40,560 nucleotides of DNA from Bacteroidota bacterium (lineage in GTDB: Bacteria > Bacteroidota > Rhodothermia > Rhodothermales > Salinibacteraceae). Numbering within the stretch: position 1 is the first letter of the stretch; the number at the start of each line of letters is the position of its first letter. This document shows positions 15,811 to 23,784 of the stretch, piece by piece. Location: positions 1 to 40,560 of the forward strand of contig JAAAPH010000002.1 in assembly GCA_009908415.1 (NCBI GenBank), given 5' to 3'. The notes beneath the pieces are model-generated. The model searched no databases, was not told where the DNA came from, and saw only the letters and a program-made list of their open reading frames with translations. Both the position numbers and the translations under genes were made by a program.

Positions 15811-18549
15811 TCAATGTGGCAGCGTAAGCACGGTGTTGATGCCGTGAATCACTCCGTTCGACACCTCCCTATCGGGAGCGATGACGGCCGCATGATCCGT
15901 GTCCGGGTTGACCGCAACATGGGACCCGTTGCGTACGACGGTCACGTGAGCCCCTTGCAGGGTGGGAAGAGCCGTCTTGGTGGTCGGCACCTCCGCGGCA
16001 AAGAAGACGTCATCGAGCACGTGGTACTGGAGGATGTCTCCGACGTTACTTGGGATCTCATGGTTATCGATCAGGCCGTTGTGGTTGGCGTCGAGCGCAC
16101 CCAGGAAGGCCTCATTGGTCGGTGCGAACACGGTGATTCCGTCTTTCCCGTCCGGGCCCGGCCCGCTTAGCACCTCAGCCAGATGGGCGTGGCCCACGAG
16201 GTCGACCAGGATGCTGAAGGCCTCCGTGACCGTTGCCCGTTCCACGGCGGTGCGGTTGGTCAAGAGTACGTCGTCAACGACGTGTACCACGCCGTTCGAC
16301 GCTTCGATATCGGCGGTCTTCACCTGGGCCCCTTCGACAAAGATGTCGCCGTTATGGATCGCGACTTCGATTTCATCACCCTGGACGGTAGTGAATGTGT
16401 CTCCATCGCTCAGGTCCACGGCGAATACGGCCGCCCCCTGCACCACGTGGTAGCCCAGCACCTCTTCAAGCAGCATCGGGTTGTCGAGCAAGTAGTCCAC
16501 GTCGTACGGAGCGAAGGAGGCATTCGCCGGGGCGAAAACGGTGAACGTTTCGTTCTCGTCACCCAGTGTGACGTCAAGCCCCACCGCACCGAGCGCCGTC
16601 GCTAGCGTGGAGAAGTCGCTGCTCTCCGATACGATCTCGGTAATCGACGGTTGCTGCAGGCTTGGCGGCAGCAAGAGGCCATCGATCACGTGCAGGATCC
16701 CATTGGAGGCGGCGTAGTCGAGGTTGTCGATGTCAAGGGTCGCCTGCCCGTCGTTGAACACGACCTGGTCGCCGTCCAGGGCAATCGTTAGCTCCTCGCC
16801 CTGCAGCGTCGGCACGCTCACCGCATCGCCGCCGCCCTCCGCGCTCTTCATCTGCGCGCTCTTTATCTTCGTGCCGCCTCCGGTGCCGCCGAGCAGCTCC
16901 AGCAGCGCCTCGGAATCGATCACCTCCTCGGCAATCACGTGGTACTTCAGAATCTGCTCCACCTCGTGGCTCGTGAAGCCGCTCAGGTCCGCTCCCGCAA
17001 ACGTGTCGTTGTTCGGGCCGAACACCGTCCAGCCGTGCGCGTCGGCAAACGCGCTGGCCAGCCCGAAGTCGGACACCGCGCCGAAGAGGCGCTCGGTCTC
17101 CGCCACCAACCGCGCCGCGCCGGCCAGGTCCTGGTTGCCCAGCAGCGTCCGGTCGAGCACGTGCACCACGCCGTTGTCCGCCTCGATGTCGGTCTGGATC
17201 ACCTGTGAGCCCTCGATGAAGATGTCGCCGCCGTCGACGGTGACGGTGAGCTCATCGCCAGCAAGCGTGGTCACGGTATTGTCGCCCTCCGCCAGATCGC
17301 CGGCAAAGAGCGCCTGGTCGGGAACCACGTGGTAGCCCAGCACATCGGTGAGCGCCATGTTGTCGGCGAGCAGGTGGTCTGTGTTGATCGGCGTAAAGCC
17401 GTCATTATTGGGCGCAAAGACGGTCAGCGAGGCGTCCTCGTCAGCCAGCGCACTGGTCAGGCCCGCCGCATCCACGGCTGTCCCCAGCGTCGAGAAGTCG
17501 TCGTTCTCAGCAACGATGTCAGCGATGGTGGGCTCGGGCATTGCGCCCATGCTCGACGGCATGAGGATGCCGTCGATGACGTGGAGAATGCCGTTGCTGG
17601 CGCGCTGGTCCACCTGGTCCAGGTCGAGCGTCGCCTGCGGTCCCTCGTCCAGATCGTTGTTGAAGATGATTGTCGAGGCGTCCTGCTGCGTGATGATCAA
17701 CTCCTCCCCCTGCAGCGTCGGGATCGTCACCGCACCGCCGTTTTCATCCAAAAGCTCTAGCAGCGCCTCGGAATCGATCACCTCCTCGGCAATCACGTGG
17801 TACTTCAGAATCTGCTCGATCTCGGGGGCGGTGAAGTCGCCCAATTTGGCATTCACGAACGCCTCATTATGAGGCACAAACGTGGTCCACGTGTTGGTGG
17901 AGTCGTTGAACGCCTCGGTCAAGCCAGCAGCGTCCACGGCGTTGACAAGCGACGCGGTAGCCTTGGTGGCCTGCAACCGCTCGCCCGCGGTGCGGTTGCT
18001 AAGGAGCACATCATCGATGACGTGGACGACGCCGTTCAACGCCTCCACATCGGCCGTCGTCACCTGGGCCCCCTCGACGAAGACGTTGCCGTCGCGGAGC
18101 GAGACGGTGATCTCGTCGCCCTGGACGGTGGTGAACGTGTCGCCATTACTCAGGTCACGCGATCCGACCGCCTCGCCTTGCACGACGTGAAAACCGAGCA
18201 CGTCGCTGAGCAGATCGGCGTTGCTGGTCAGGAAGTCGACGTCGTAGGCGTCAAATGCGGCATCCGACGGGGCGAAGACCGTAAACGTGCTCGACTGATC
18301 ATCCAGCGTGCCATCCAAGCCGGCGACGCCAAGCGCCGTGGTCAAGGTGGTAAGGTCATCTTGATCACCCGCTAGGGCCGTAATGGTCGGCGCGGATGTC
18401 GGCGGGGTCACGATGCCCCCTCCTCCGTCGGTACTGTCACAACCGGCGAGGATGAAGGTCAGCGCAAAGAGGCCGGCAAGCAGAGTGACGCACCGACTGG
18501 GAACGATAGGTAAGAGCGAATTAGACGGGAGACGGCGAAAGAGATTCAT
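15811..18549 (-). CDS. fasciclin-domain lipoprotein with six FAS1 domains
   Basis: The 912-residue protein has a lipoprotein signal peptide (lipobox FILAGC, Cys 37, then DSTDGGGG) and six FAS1 domains (about 52-180, 181-350, 351-480, 481-650, 651-775, 776-912) arranged A-B-A-B-A-B. The paralog downstream has two such pairs; here a middle pair is added. A 59-base sequence is identical at 16901-16959 and 17759-17817, spaced by 858 bases (286 codons, one domain pair), which shows recent in-frame unit duplication or conversion. Domain 4 has an extra basic insert (TKIKSAQMKSAEGGGD). The last domain has an EF-hand-like loop (DANHNGLIDNHE). The likely role is a surface-anchored adhesion or matrix protein at the outer membrane; partners are unknown. 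Confidence 0.92.
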   Translation of the reverse strand: MNLFRRLPSNSLLPIVPSRCVTLLAGLFALTFILAGCDSTDGGGGIVTPPTSAPTITALAGDQDDLTTLTTALGVAGLDGTLDDQSSTFTVFAPSDAAFDAYDVDFLTSNADLLSDVLGFHVVQGEAVGSRDLSNGDTFTTVQGDEITVSLRDGNVFVEGAQVTTADVEALNGVVHVIDDVLLSNRTAGERLQATKATASLVNAVDAAGLTEAFNDSTNTWTTFVPHNEAFVNAKLGDFTAPEIEQILKYHVIAEEVIDSEALLELLDENGGAVTIPTLQGEELIITQQDASTIIFNNDLDEGPQATLDLDQVDQRASNGILHVIDGILMPSSMGAMPEPTIADIVAENDDFSTLGTAVDAAGLTSALADEDASLTVFAPNNDGFTPINTDHLLADNMALTDVLGYHVVPDQALFAGDLAEGDNTVTTLAGDELTVTVDGGDIFIEGSQVIQTDIEADNGVVHVLDRTLLGNQDLAGAARLVAETERLFGAVSDFGLASAFADAHGWTVFGPNNDTFAGADLSGFTSHEVEQILKYHVIAEEVIDSEALLELLGGTGGGTKIKSAQMKSAEGGGDAVSVPTLQGEELTIALDGDQVVFNDGQATLDIDNLDYAASNGILHVIDGLLLPPSLQQPSITEIVSESSDFSTLATALGAVGLDVTLGDENETFTVFAPANASFAPYDVDYLLDNPMLLEEVLGYHVVQGAAVFAVDLSDGDTFTTVQGDEIEVAIHNGDIFVEGAQVKTADIEASNGVVHVVDDVLLTNRTAVERATVTEAFSILVDLVGHAHLAEVLSGPGPDGKDGITVFAPTNEAFLGALDANHNGLIDNHEIPSNVGDILQYHVLDDVFFAAEVPTTKTALPTLQGAHVTVVRNGSHVAVNPDTDHAAVIAPDREVSNGVIHGINTVLTLPH
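16901..16959. repeat. exact 59-bp direct repeat, copy 1 (inside FAS1 domain 4)
   Basis: The sequence is identical base for base to 17759-17817. The spacing of 858 bases is a multiple of three and equals one two-domain unit, so recombination between copies would remove or add exactly one FAS1 pair in frame. Confidence 0.9.
17759..17817. repeat. exact 59-bp direct repeat, copy 2 (inside FAS1 domain 2)
   Basis: This is the partner of the copy at 16901-16959. It encodes the EALLELL/VIAEEVIDS/EQILKYH part of the B-type FAS1 domain. Flanking sequence diverges at synonymous sites, so identity over 59 bases suggests recent exchange. Confidence 0.9.
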
Positions 18550-19259
18550 GGAAGGGGAGACATTGGTTCAGGGAGGGGTCGGTGTGGAACACCCGGTCGG
18601 TTGGGTGTTTTCGATCAGGCATTCATGCGACACGAGCGCCCCCCTACAACGACCAGCACCCCAATGCAACAAATCCGTAACGCCTGCACGGCATCATGCC
18701 CGTGGCGCGGAATGATTACCCGCTGGTCGAGCCGGCAGCGGACCGTTTGAACCAAGCCAACGCGCAACGCTTCGGAGGCCCAGCAGACGGACGTGCCTTC
18801 GGCACAGGATCCGATGAGGAGCCGGTGAAGGGGCGGCGAAAGCTCGTAGAAGGGACCGCTTCCACGATGTGGAGGGCTTCCGTCGCGTATGCTCTTGGCC
18901 TCCGATTTGCCAAGGCAGGAGCGTGAACATCCATCCTTTCACGCTTCCACTCAGTCCCCGACATGAAACCGTTCTTCCGCAAGCCATCCCGCCGCGCCCG
19001 CTCCGAGAGCCGGCCGACGGCTCTTCGTCTCGCCCTCACCACGACGTTGCGCAAAAAAGAGGATCCGGCGATCCGCCGCAGAGATCTTTCCCAGTCCGCC
19101 GATCGAGCGGATGCGGAGCGCGCGTAACACCAACCGGCCCGACGGGATGGGGGAGCACGGCGCCGCTGCCCGAAACCGCACCGTCGCCTGAACCGGCTCC
19201 GCGGCTGGACGTTGAATCGATCGCATGCTGCACTTCATTGTCTGCTGTCCTCGACGCGA
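18550..19259. other. 710-bp region without a confident gene
   Basis: This holds the leader and conserved block of the six-domain fasciclin gene. Two short plus-strand frames exist. 18696-18926 (76 codons, MPVARNDYPLVEPAADRLNQ...) and 18963-19127 (54 codons, MKPFFRKPSRRARSESRPTA..., very basic) both have fairly GC-rich third positions, but no recognisable family and no ribosome binding site. Either may be a real small gene (I give each about 0.25-0.3). Nothing is seen in 19128-19259. Confidence 0.5.
18628..18684 (-). promoter_or_regulatory. conserved 57-bp block upstream of the six-domain fasciclin gene
   Basis: This is the counterpart of 15271-15327 (49 of 57 identical). It ends 78 bases before the fasciclin start at 18549. 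The invariant 20-base core is at the gene-proximal end. On the coding strand it reads GGCGTTACGGATTTGTTGC at its distal end. It is likely a promoter region inherited with the gene duplication and kept by selection. Confidence 0.5.
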
Positions 19260-19499
19260 ATGTTCTACTCCCGGAATCAGAACAGCCCGCCGCTGCTTCG
19301 ACACCTCGTGATGTTCCTCATCGCGTTCGGGCTCTCGATCTTCTTCCTGGCGACCGACGCGAGCTATGACCGAGCCGGCGTCATGTTCGCCGCCGCCCTG
19401 CTGACCGGTGGCTTTTTTCTATGGCAGGCGCTGCAGCTCGACGGTCCGCGCGCAGTGAAAGAAAATATGCTGCAGAGTCTGCGTGACGTGTGGAGCTAA
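19260..19499 (+). CDS. small two-helix membrane protein
   Basis: The 79-residue protein MFYSRNQNSPPLLRHLVMFL... has two transmembrane segments (about 15-32 and 38-56) followed by a polar tail (LDGPRAVKENMLQSLRDVWS). I chose ATG 19260; the frame is open to 19212 but the added part is not family-like. It precedes the HAD hydrolase gene by 66 bases on the same strand. No function is recognised. Confidence 0.6.
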   Translation: MFYSRNQNSPPLLRHLVMFLIAFGLSIFFLATDASYDRAGVMFAAALLTGGFFLWQALQLDGPRAVKENMLQSLRDVWS

Positions 19500-19565
19500 G
19501 CACCCCGCCCGCCAGACGCATGCATCTGCCCCTTTCATCAGTACGCCGCAGCGCCCCGCTCTCTC

Positions 19566-20231
19566 ATGGCTCCTGTCCTGGTCTTCGATGTCAACGAGAC
19601 GCTGCTCGACCTGAGCGCGCTCGACGCGCCGTTTCAGCAGATCTTTGGGCACCCCGAAGCGCGGACGGAATGGTTCACCCAGCTTCTCCAATCAGCCCTC
19701 GTCACGACGGTCACGGGCCCGTACGCTGACTTCAGCACAATCGGTCGGACCGCCCTGGCGATGGTGGCGGCGCGGCGCGGAGTGCACCTGACGAACAACG
19801 ACCGCGCGGCCATCTTCGACGCCATGCGCCGACTTCCCCCACACCCGGATGTCACGGACAGCCTGGAGCAACTGCAGGAAGCCGGGTTCCGCATGGCCGC
19901 GCTCAGCAACGGGGCCCCCGACGTGCTCCACGGCCAGATGAACCATGCCGAACTTGCCCCCTTTTTCGAGGAGGTGCTGTCGGCCGACGCCGTACAGCGC
20001 CTCAAGCCGTCGCCGGAGCCGTATCACTTGGCGGCGCAAACGCTTGGCGTCGACATCGAGGCGGTCTGCATGGTGGCGGCGCACGCGTGGGACGTGGGCG
20101 GTGCGATGCGAGCCGGCGCCGATGCGGCCTTCGTGGCGCGCCCCGGCAAGGTACTCGACCCCCTCCTGCCCGCCCCCAACCTCGTAGGGCCGAACCTGAA
20201 GCAGGTGGCCCATCAGTTGATCGACGCGTAG
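19566..20231 (+). CDS. HAD-superfamily hydrolase, haloacid dehalogenase type II-like
   Basis: The 221-residue cytoplasmic protein opens with motif I VLVFDVNETLLDL (nucleophile Asp8), followed by a helical cap (about 15-95), motif II AALSNGAPD (Ser/Asn), motif III lysine in RLKPSPEPY, and a final AAHAWDVGGAMRAG segment in the motif IV position. This combination, especially DVNETLLD and the HAWD motif, is that of type II (S)-2-haloacid dehalogenases and close phosphatases. Whether it removes halide or phosphate cannot be read from sequence. It converges on the CRTAC1-type gene, with 28 bases between the stops. Confidence 0.88.
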   Translation: MAPVLVFDVNETLLDLSALDAPFQQIFGHPEARTEWFTQLLQSALVTTVTGPYADFSTIGRTALAMVAARRGVHLTNNDRAAIFDAMRRLPPHPDVTDSLEQLQEAGFRMAALSNGAPDVLHGQMNHAELAPFFEEVLSADAVQRLKPSPEPYHLAAQTLGVDIEAVCMVAAHAWDVGGAMRAGADAAFVARPGKVLDPLLPAPNLVGPNLKQVAHQLIDA

Positions 20232-20259
20232 CGCGCGGCCTGGAAAGGCGTGCCCCGCT

Positions 20260-22050
20260 CTACGGCGAGGCTGTCGCTGCAGCGAGCGGCGGGTCGCTTC
20301 GCACGCCCTCGCCCTCCACCACGTACACGGCCTGGTTCGCCGCCACGTCGCGGATCCGGTCCGTTTGGCCGCTCGGCCAGTGGACCGTGAGCCGATCGAC
20401 CTGGGCGGTGGCGCCGAGCCCAAACGTGACGGCCAGTTCAGAGGCTGCAAGGTAGCTCGACCCCGAGCGCACGAGGCGCTCCTGCACCTCGCCATCGGCT
20501 TCGAGCTCGACGCGCGCCCCGATGCCGTCGCGGTTGCTCTCGGTGCCCGTCAGGTGCACCCGGAGGTAGTGCGGCCGCTCCACGGCAGCCGTCGGGCGGA
20601 CGTCGTTGCGCCAGAGAAACGCCTTCCCGTCGTTTTCTGTGATGAGCAGGTCCACGTCGCCGTCCCGGTCGTAATCGCCGTACGCTGCGCCCCGAGCGGC
20701 AAGCGGGAGGGCGAACGGTCCGCTTCGGGCCGGCATCTCCTCGAAGCGTCCGGTGCCGTCGTTCAAAAAGAGTTGAGCAGGCTGCCGGTAACGGATCACG
20801 CTACTGACCTCCTCGATATCGGCCTGGACGTGACCGTTGGCCGCGAAGAGGTCGAGGTCGCCATCCAGTTCTGCATCGACCAGAAAGAGGCCAAAGGTGA
20901 GTGAGAGCAGGCTGGACCGGCCCACCTGCGATACCGTGGCCCGATCGGTGAACAACCCGTTCCGGAGGTGCCGATACACCCCGATCATCTCGCGCGAAAA
21001 GTTGCCCACGAAGACGGACGTTTCGCCCGTGGTGTCTACCACGCCGGCGTCGATGCCCATCCCCGCCCGCGCTACGCCATCCTCGCTGTATGCGATGCCG
21101 CTCGCCACGCCGCGCTCGGTGAACGTGCCGTCGCCATTATTTTCGTAGAGCAGATCGCGCTCCTGATCGTTCGCGACGGCGAGATCGATCCACCCGTCTT
21201 CGTTATAATCCAGCATGGACACGCCGAGCGTTTTGCCGGGCGTGGGCAGGAAACCCGCCGCCTCGGTCCGGTCCGTGAACGTGCCGTCGCCGTTGTTGAG
21301 GTAAAACCGCGCGTCCGCGCCCTCATACTGCTCCGGCGTGCAGTACCCCTTCGTCGTGCCATCGACCGAGCAGAAAAGATCCGTGTCCTTGCTCCACAGG
21401 ACGTAGTTGCCGACGTACAGGTCGAGAAACCCATCCCGGTTGGCGTCGAAGAAGACGGCGGAACTGCTCCAGCGGGGTGGGGCGTTGAGCCCAGCCGCGC
21501 GGCCTACTTCGGTGAACGTACCATCGCCCTCGTTGCGGAAGAGCAGGTTGCGATTGAGCGTGGTGAACAGGAAGTCTTGGTCTCCGTCGTTGTCATAATC
21601 GGCGGCGACGACGCCGAAGCCGTACGCGTCGACAGCGCCCAAGCCGGCCTCCTCGGTCGCCAGGGTAAACGTGCCGTCGCCGTTGTTGCGATAGAGCCAC
21701 AGGGCACGGTCGAGGGGCGTGTCGCTCTCGGCCCACACGCCGCCGCCCACGAGCAGCACGTCGAGGTGGCCGTCCCCGTTGTAGTCGATGAATCCGCCTC
21801 CGCTGCCCATCGTCTCCGGAAACCATTTTTCGCCGAAGGCTCCGGTCTGATGGTGAAAATCGGCCAGGCCGGCCGTCTGCGTTACATCCTCGAAGGGCAC
21901 AGTGCGGCGTCCGTCCGCCTGCTGCGACGCCGTCGACGAAGAGGGCGAGTTGGTGCAGGCAGTCAGCGCACCGCTCAGCAGCAGCATCGGCACCCAGGCC
22001 CACGACCACAGCGAGCCGTTCCAACGACGGAAATACGTGTGTCGGCACAT
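20260..22050 (-). CDS. CRTAC1-type lipoprotein: FG-GAP/VCBS propeller with UnbV/ASPIC domain
   Basis: The 596-residue protein has a signal peptide with lipobox SGALTAC (Cys32). It then has a seven-bladed-type propeller with at least six calcium loops of the DxNxDGxxD kind (DYNGDGHLD, DYDNDGDQD, DANRDGFLD, DYNEDGWID, DAELDGDLD, DYDRDGDVD) and repeated NNGDGTFT turns. The C-terminal UnbV/ASPIC domain (about 505-580) shows GIGARVELEADG, RLVRSGSSYLAASE and VHWPSGQTDRI. Such proteins are extracellular or outer-membrane anchored and often occur beside TPR proteins; molecular function is not known. It follows the TPR lipoprotein gene after about 283 bases. Confidence 0.88.
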   Translation of the reverse strand: MCRHTYFRRWNGSLWSWAWVPMLLLSGALTACTNSPSSSTASQQADGRRTVPFEDVTQTAGLADFHHQTGAFGEKWFPETMGSGGGFIDYNGDGHLDVLLVGGGVWAESDTPLDRALWLYRNNGDGTFTLATEEAGLGAVDAYGFGVVAADYDNDGDQDFLFTTLNRNLLFRNEGDGTFTEVGRAAGLNAPPRWSSSAVFFDANRDGFLDLYVGNYVLWSKDTDLFCSVDGTTKGYCTPEQYEGADARFYLNNGDGTFTDRTEAAGFLPTPGKTLGVSMLDYNEDGWIDLAVANDQERDLLYENNGDGTFTERGVASGIAYSEDGVARAGMGIDAGVVDTTGETSVFVGNFSREMIGVYRHLRNGLFTDRATVSQVGRSSLLSLTFGLFLVDAELDGDLDLFAANGHVQADIEEVSSVIRYRQPAQLFLNDGTGRFEEMPARSGPFALPLAARGAAYGDYDRDGDVDLLITENDGKAFLWRNDVRPTAAVERPHYLRVHLTGTESNRDGIGARVELEADGEVQERLVRSGSSYLAASELAVTFGLGATAQVDRLTVHWPSGQTDRIRDVAANQAVYVVEGEGVRSDPPLAAATASP

Positions 22051-22333
22051 ACAGAGTAGAGCGAAAAAGCGTTCACCGGGCGGTCACTGCGAAATCCCAT
22101 CGCGGCTTCGGGCTCGGAGCCATCTCTTTCACCGAGCCGTGCGGGTGGGATATGATCCATCCCCGCGGGGGCCTGAAGCTCACGTCACCGTCTGAGATCG
22201 GTTCCACGCGTGGTCACGCAACGCATGCGATCTTGACCTAGCCGATGGGCAGGCATTGGGGCCCAACAGGTGGATTTGAACCCGGAGTTCCCGGTGCCCA
22301 CCCTTCACGTCGACCTGCGAGACCTCCCCATGC

Positions 22334-23599
22334 TTACGACCCGCCGGACGAGATTTGGGACAAGTAATCCCTGGCCCGCTGGTGATTGGGGTCCCGGCGA
22401 AGCACCTCTTGCCATGCCCGCTGGGCCTGCCGTTCGTTCCCAACGCGTGCGTATACAACGCCCAGGTTGAACCAGGCTTCCACATTTGAGGGGTACTGAG
22501 AAAGCAACGCGCGATAGTGGCCCAGCGCGGCTTGCGGATTGCCAAGCTCGGCCGTGAGCATGGCCAGTTCATTGCGCAGATCGGGATCCCCGGGACTCCG
22601 GTAGAGCGCGACGCTTAGGGCCTGACGCGCCTCCTCGTCGCGTCCGATTTCACGCAGCTTGTCGCCGAGCCGCTTCCAGACAGCCGGATTCTCGGCGTTG
22701 CTCCGGGCGACGCCCTGCAGGCGTTTGATTTCGCTTTGGGCCTGCTCCAGGGAATCGGCCTGGGCCAGGTAGCGTTCGGCCTCTTGCTCGCGACCGAGGC
22801 GCATGAGCGCCTGTCCCAAGCTGAAGTGCGCACCCTGGTGCCATGGCCGCTCGACGGTCGCGCGGCGAAGATGCCGGGCAGCGGGATCGGGCCGGTCGAG
22901 GCGGAGCAGCTGCGAGCCCACCGCATACCGGTACCGTCCATTGCTGGGCTCAAGCTCCAAGGCTTTGCGCGAATACGTCAGTGCCTTCTGCAGGTCGCCC
23001 TGGTCTTCGTACAGCTGGCCGAGCCGAGCATACGCCAGGGCATACGAGCTGTCGCGGGCCATCGCGTCCTGATAGGCATCGCGGGCGCGCACGATCTCGT
23101 CCTGCGCTACGTAGGTCCATCCCAGCGAAACGAGCGTTTCGGCAGAGGGATGCAACGCGTGAGCGCGACGGAAGAACGTAACGGCATCCTCGTACGCCTG
23201 CTGCCGGTACGCATTATTGCCAAGGTTGTACCATGCGCCTCGGTAGTCCGGGTTGAGCGCGAGGGTCTCCCGGTAAGCGGCCTCGGCGTCTTCGAAGCGT
23301 TTCAGCTCCGACAGCACACGGCCCTGTTGAAAGTGGGCATCGGGCAGGCGCGGCGCACGCGCCACGACGCTGTCGGCCAGAATGCGAGCGGCGCGGAGGT
23401 CGCCCTGCTTGAGCGCGCGTTGCGACTGGATAAGCAGGCGGGCGGTTTCTTTATCGACCGAGCGACGCGACTGGGCCTCTTGGCCCGAATCGGACCGGCA
23501 CCCGGCGAAGAGCAACACGCCGCACGCGATGGGAATGAGGGCGGTGCGGCAGAGCATGCGAAAGGAAACGGTAGGAACGATACGTCTAAACCTCGCCAT
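22334..23599 (-). CDS. TPR-repeat lipoprotein
   Basis: The 421-residue protein starts MARFRRIVPTVSFRML at 23599, with a lipoprotein signal peptide (GVLLFAGC, Cys about 33). It has roughly nine tetratricopeptide repeats with typical spacing, for example PDAHFQQGRVLSELKRFEDAEAAY... and PDYRGAWYNLGNNAYRQQAY..., and a last repeat NVEAWFNLGVVYARVGNERQA. TPR arrays bind other proteins; here it is probably a periplasmic or outer-membrane scaffold. The neighbouring CRTAC1-type gene downstream is a frequent partner of TPR proteins in many bacteria (family knowledge). The longer frame from 23668 overlaps the inverted repeat upstream and adds no signal-peptide quality. Confidence 0.88.
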   Translation of the reverse strand: MARFRRIVPTVSFRMLCRTALIPIACGVLLFAGCRSDSGQEAQSRRSVDKETARLLIQSQRALKQGDLRAARILADSVVARAPRLPDAHFQQGRVLSELKRFEDAEAAYRETLALNPDYRGAWYNLGNNAYRQQAYEDAVTFFRRAHALHPSAETLVSLGWTYVAQDEIVRARDAYQDAMARDSSYALAYARLGQLYEDQGDLQKALTYSRKALELEPSNGRYRYAVGSQLLRLDRPDPAARHLRRATVERPWHQGAHFSLGQALMRLGREQEAERYLAQADSLEQAQSEIKRLQGVARSNAENPAVWKRLGDKLREIGRDEEARQALSVALYRSPGDPDLRNELAMLTAELGNPQAALGHYRALLSQYPSNVEAWFNLGVVYARVGNERQAQRAWQEVLRRDPNHQRARDYLSQISSGGS

Positions 23600-23658
23600 G
23601 GATGAGGAGCGTGAGGAGCTCAGCGGATACAGCAGATGGACGGTAGGGGGAGACGCAA

Positions 23659-23704
23659 ATCCCCACACAGTTACGGACGCTGCGCCCGAATACTGTGTGG
23701 GGAT
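23659..23704. other. perfect 13-bp inverted repeat between PorV-like and TPR genes
   Basis: ATCCCCACACAGT (23659-23671) is exactly complementary to ACTGTGTGGGGAT (23692-23704), with a 20-base loop. It lies between the PorV-like stop (23785) and the TPR start (23599) on the minus strand. No T-run follows on either side. It could be an operator for a dimeric regulator, or a hairpin at the 3' end of the PorV-like message. Confidence 0.6.
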
Positions 23705-23784
23705 GCGCTATGTCATGGAATGAAACGCGCACGGCCTCGGGATGCTCCCAGCACGCGTTTGGGGCCCAATGGGGCCGCCGCACC

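Noticed and set aside
22255-22340. tRNA-like sequence (GGTTCAAATCC on the minus strand) between TPR and CRTAC1 genes
   Set aside because: The T-loop motif is present but the flanking bases do not form a T-stem, and no acceptor stem or anticodon arm can be drawn.
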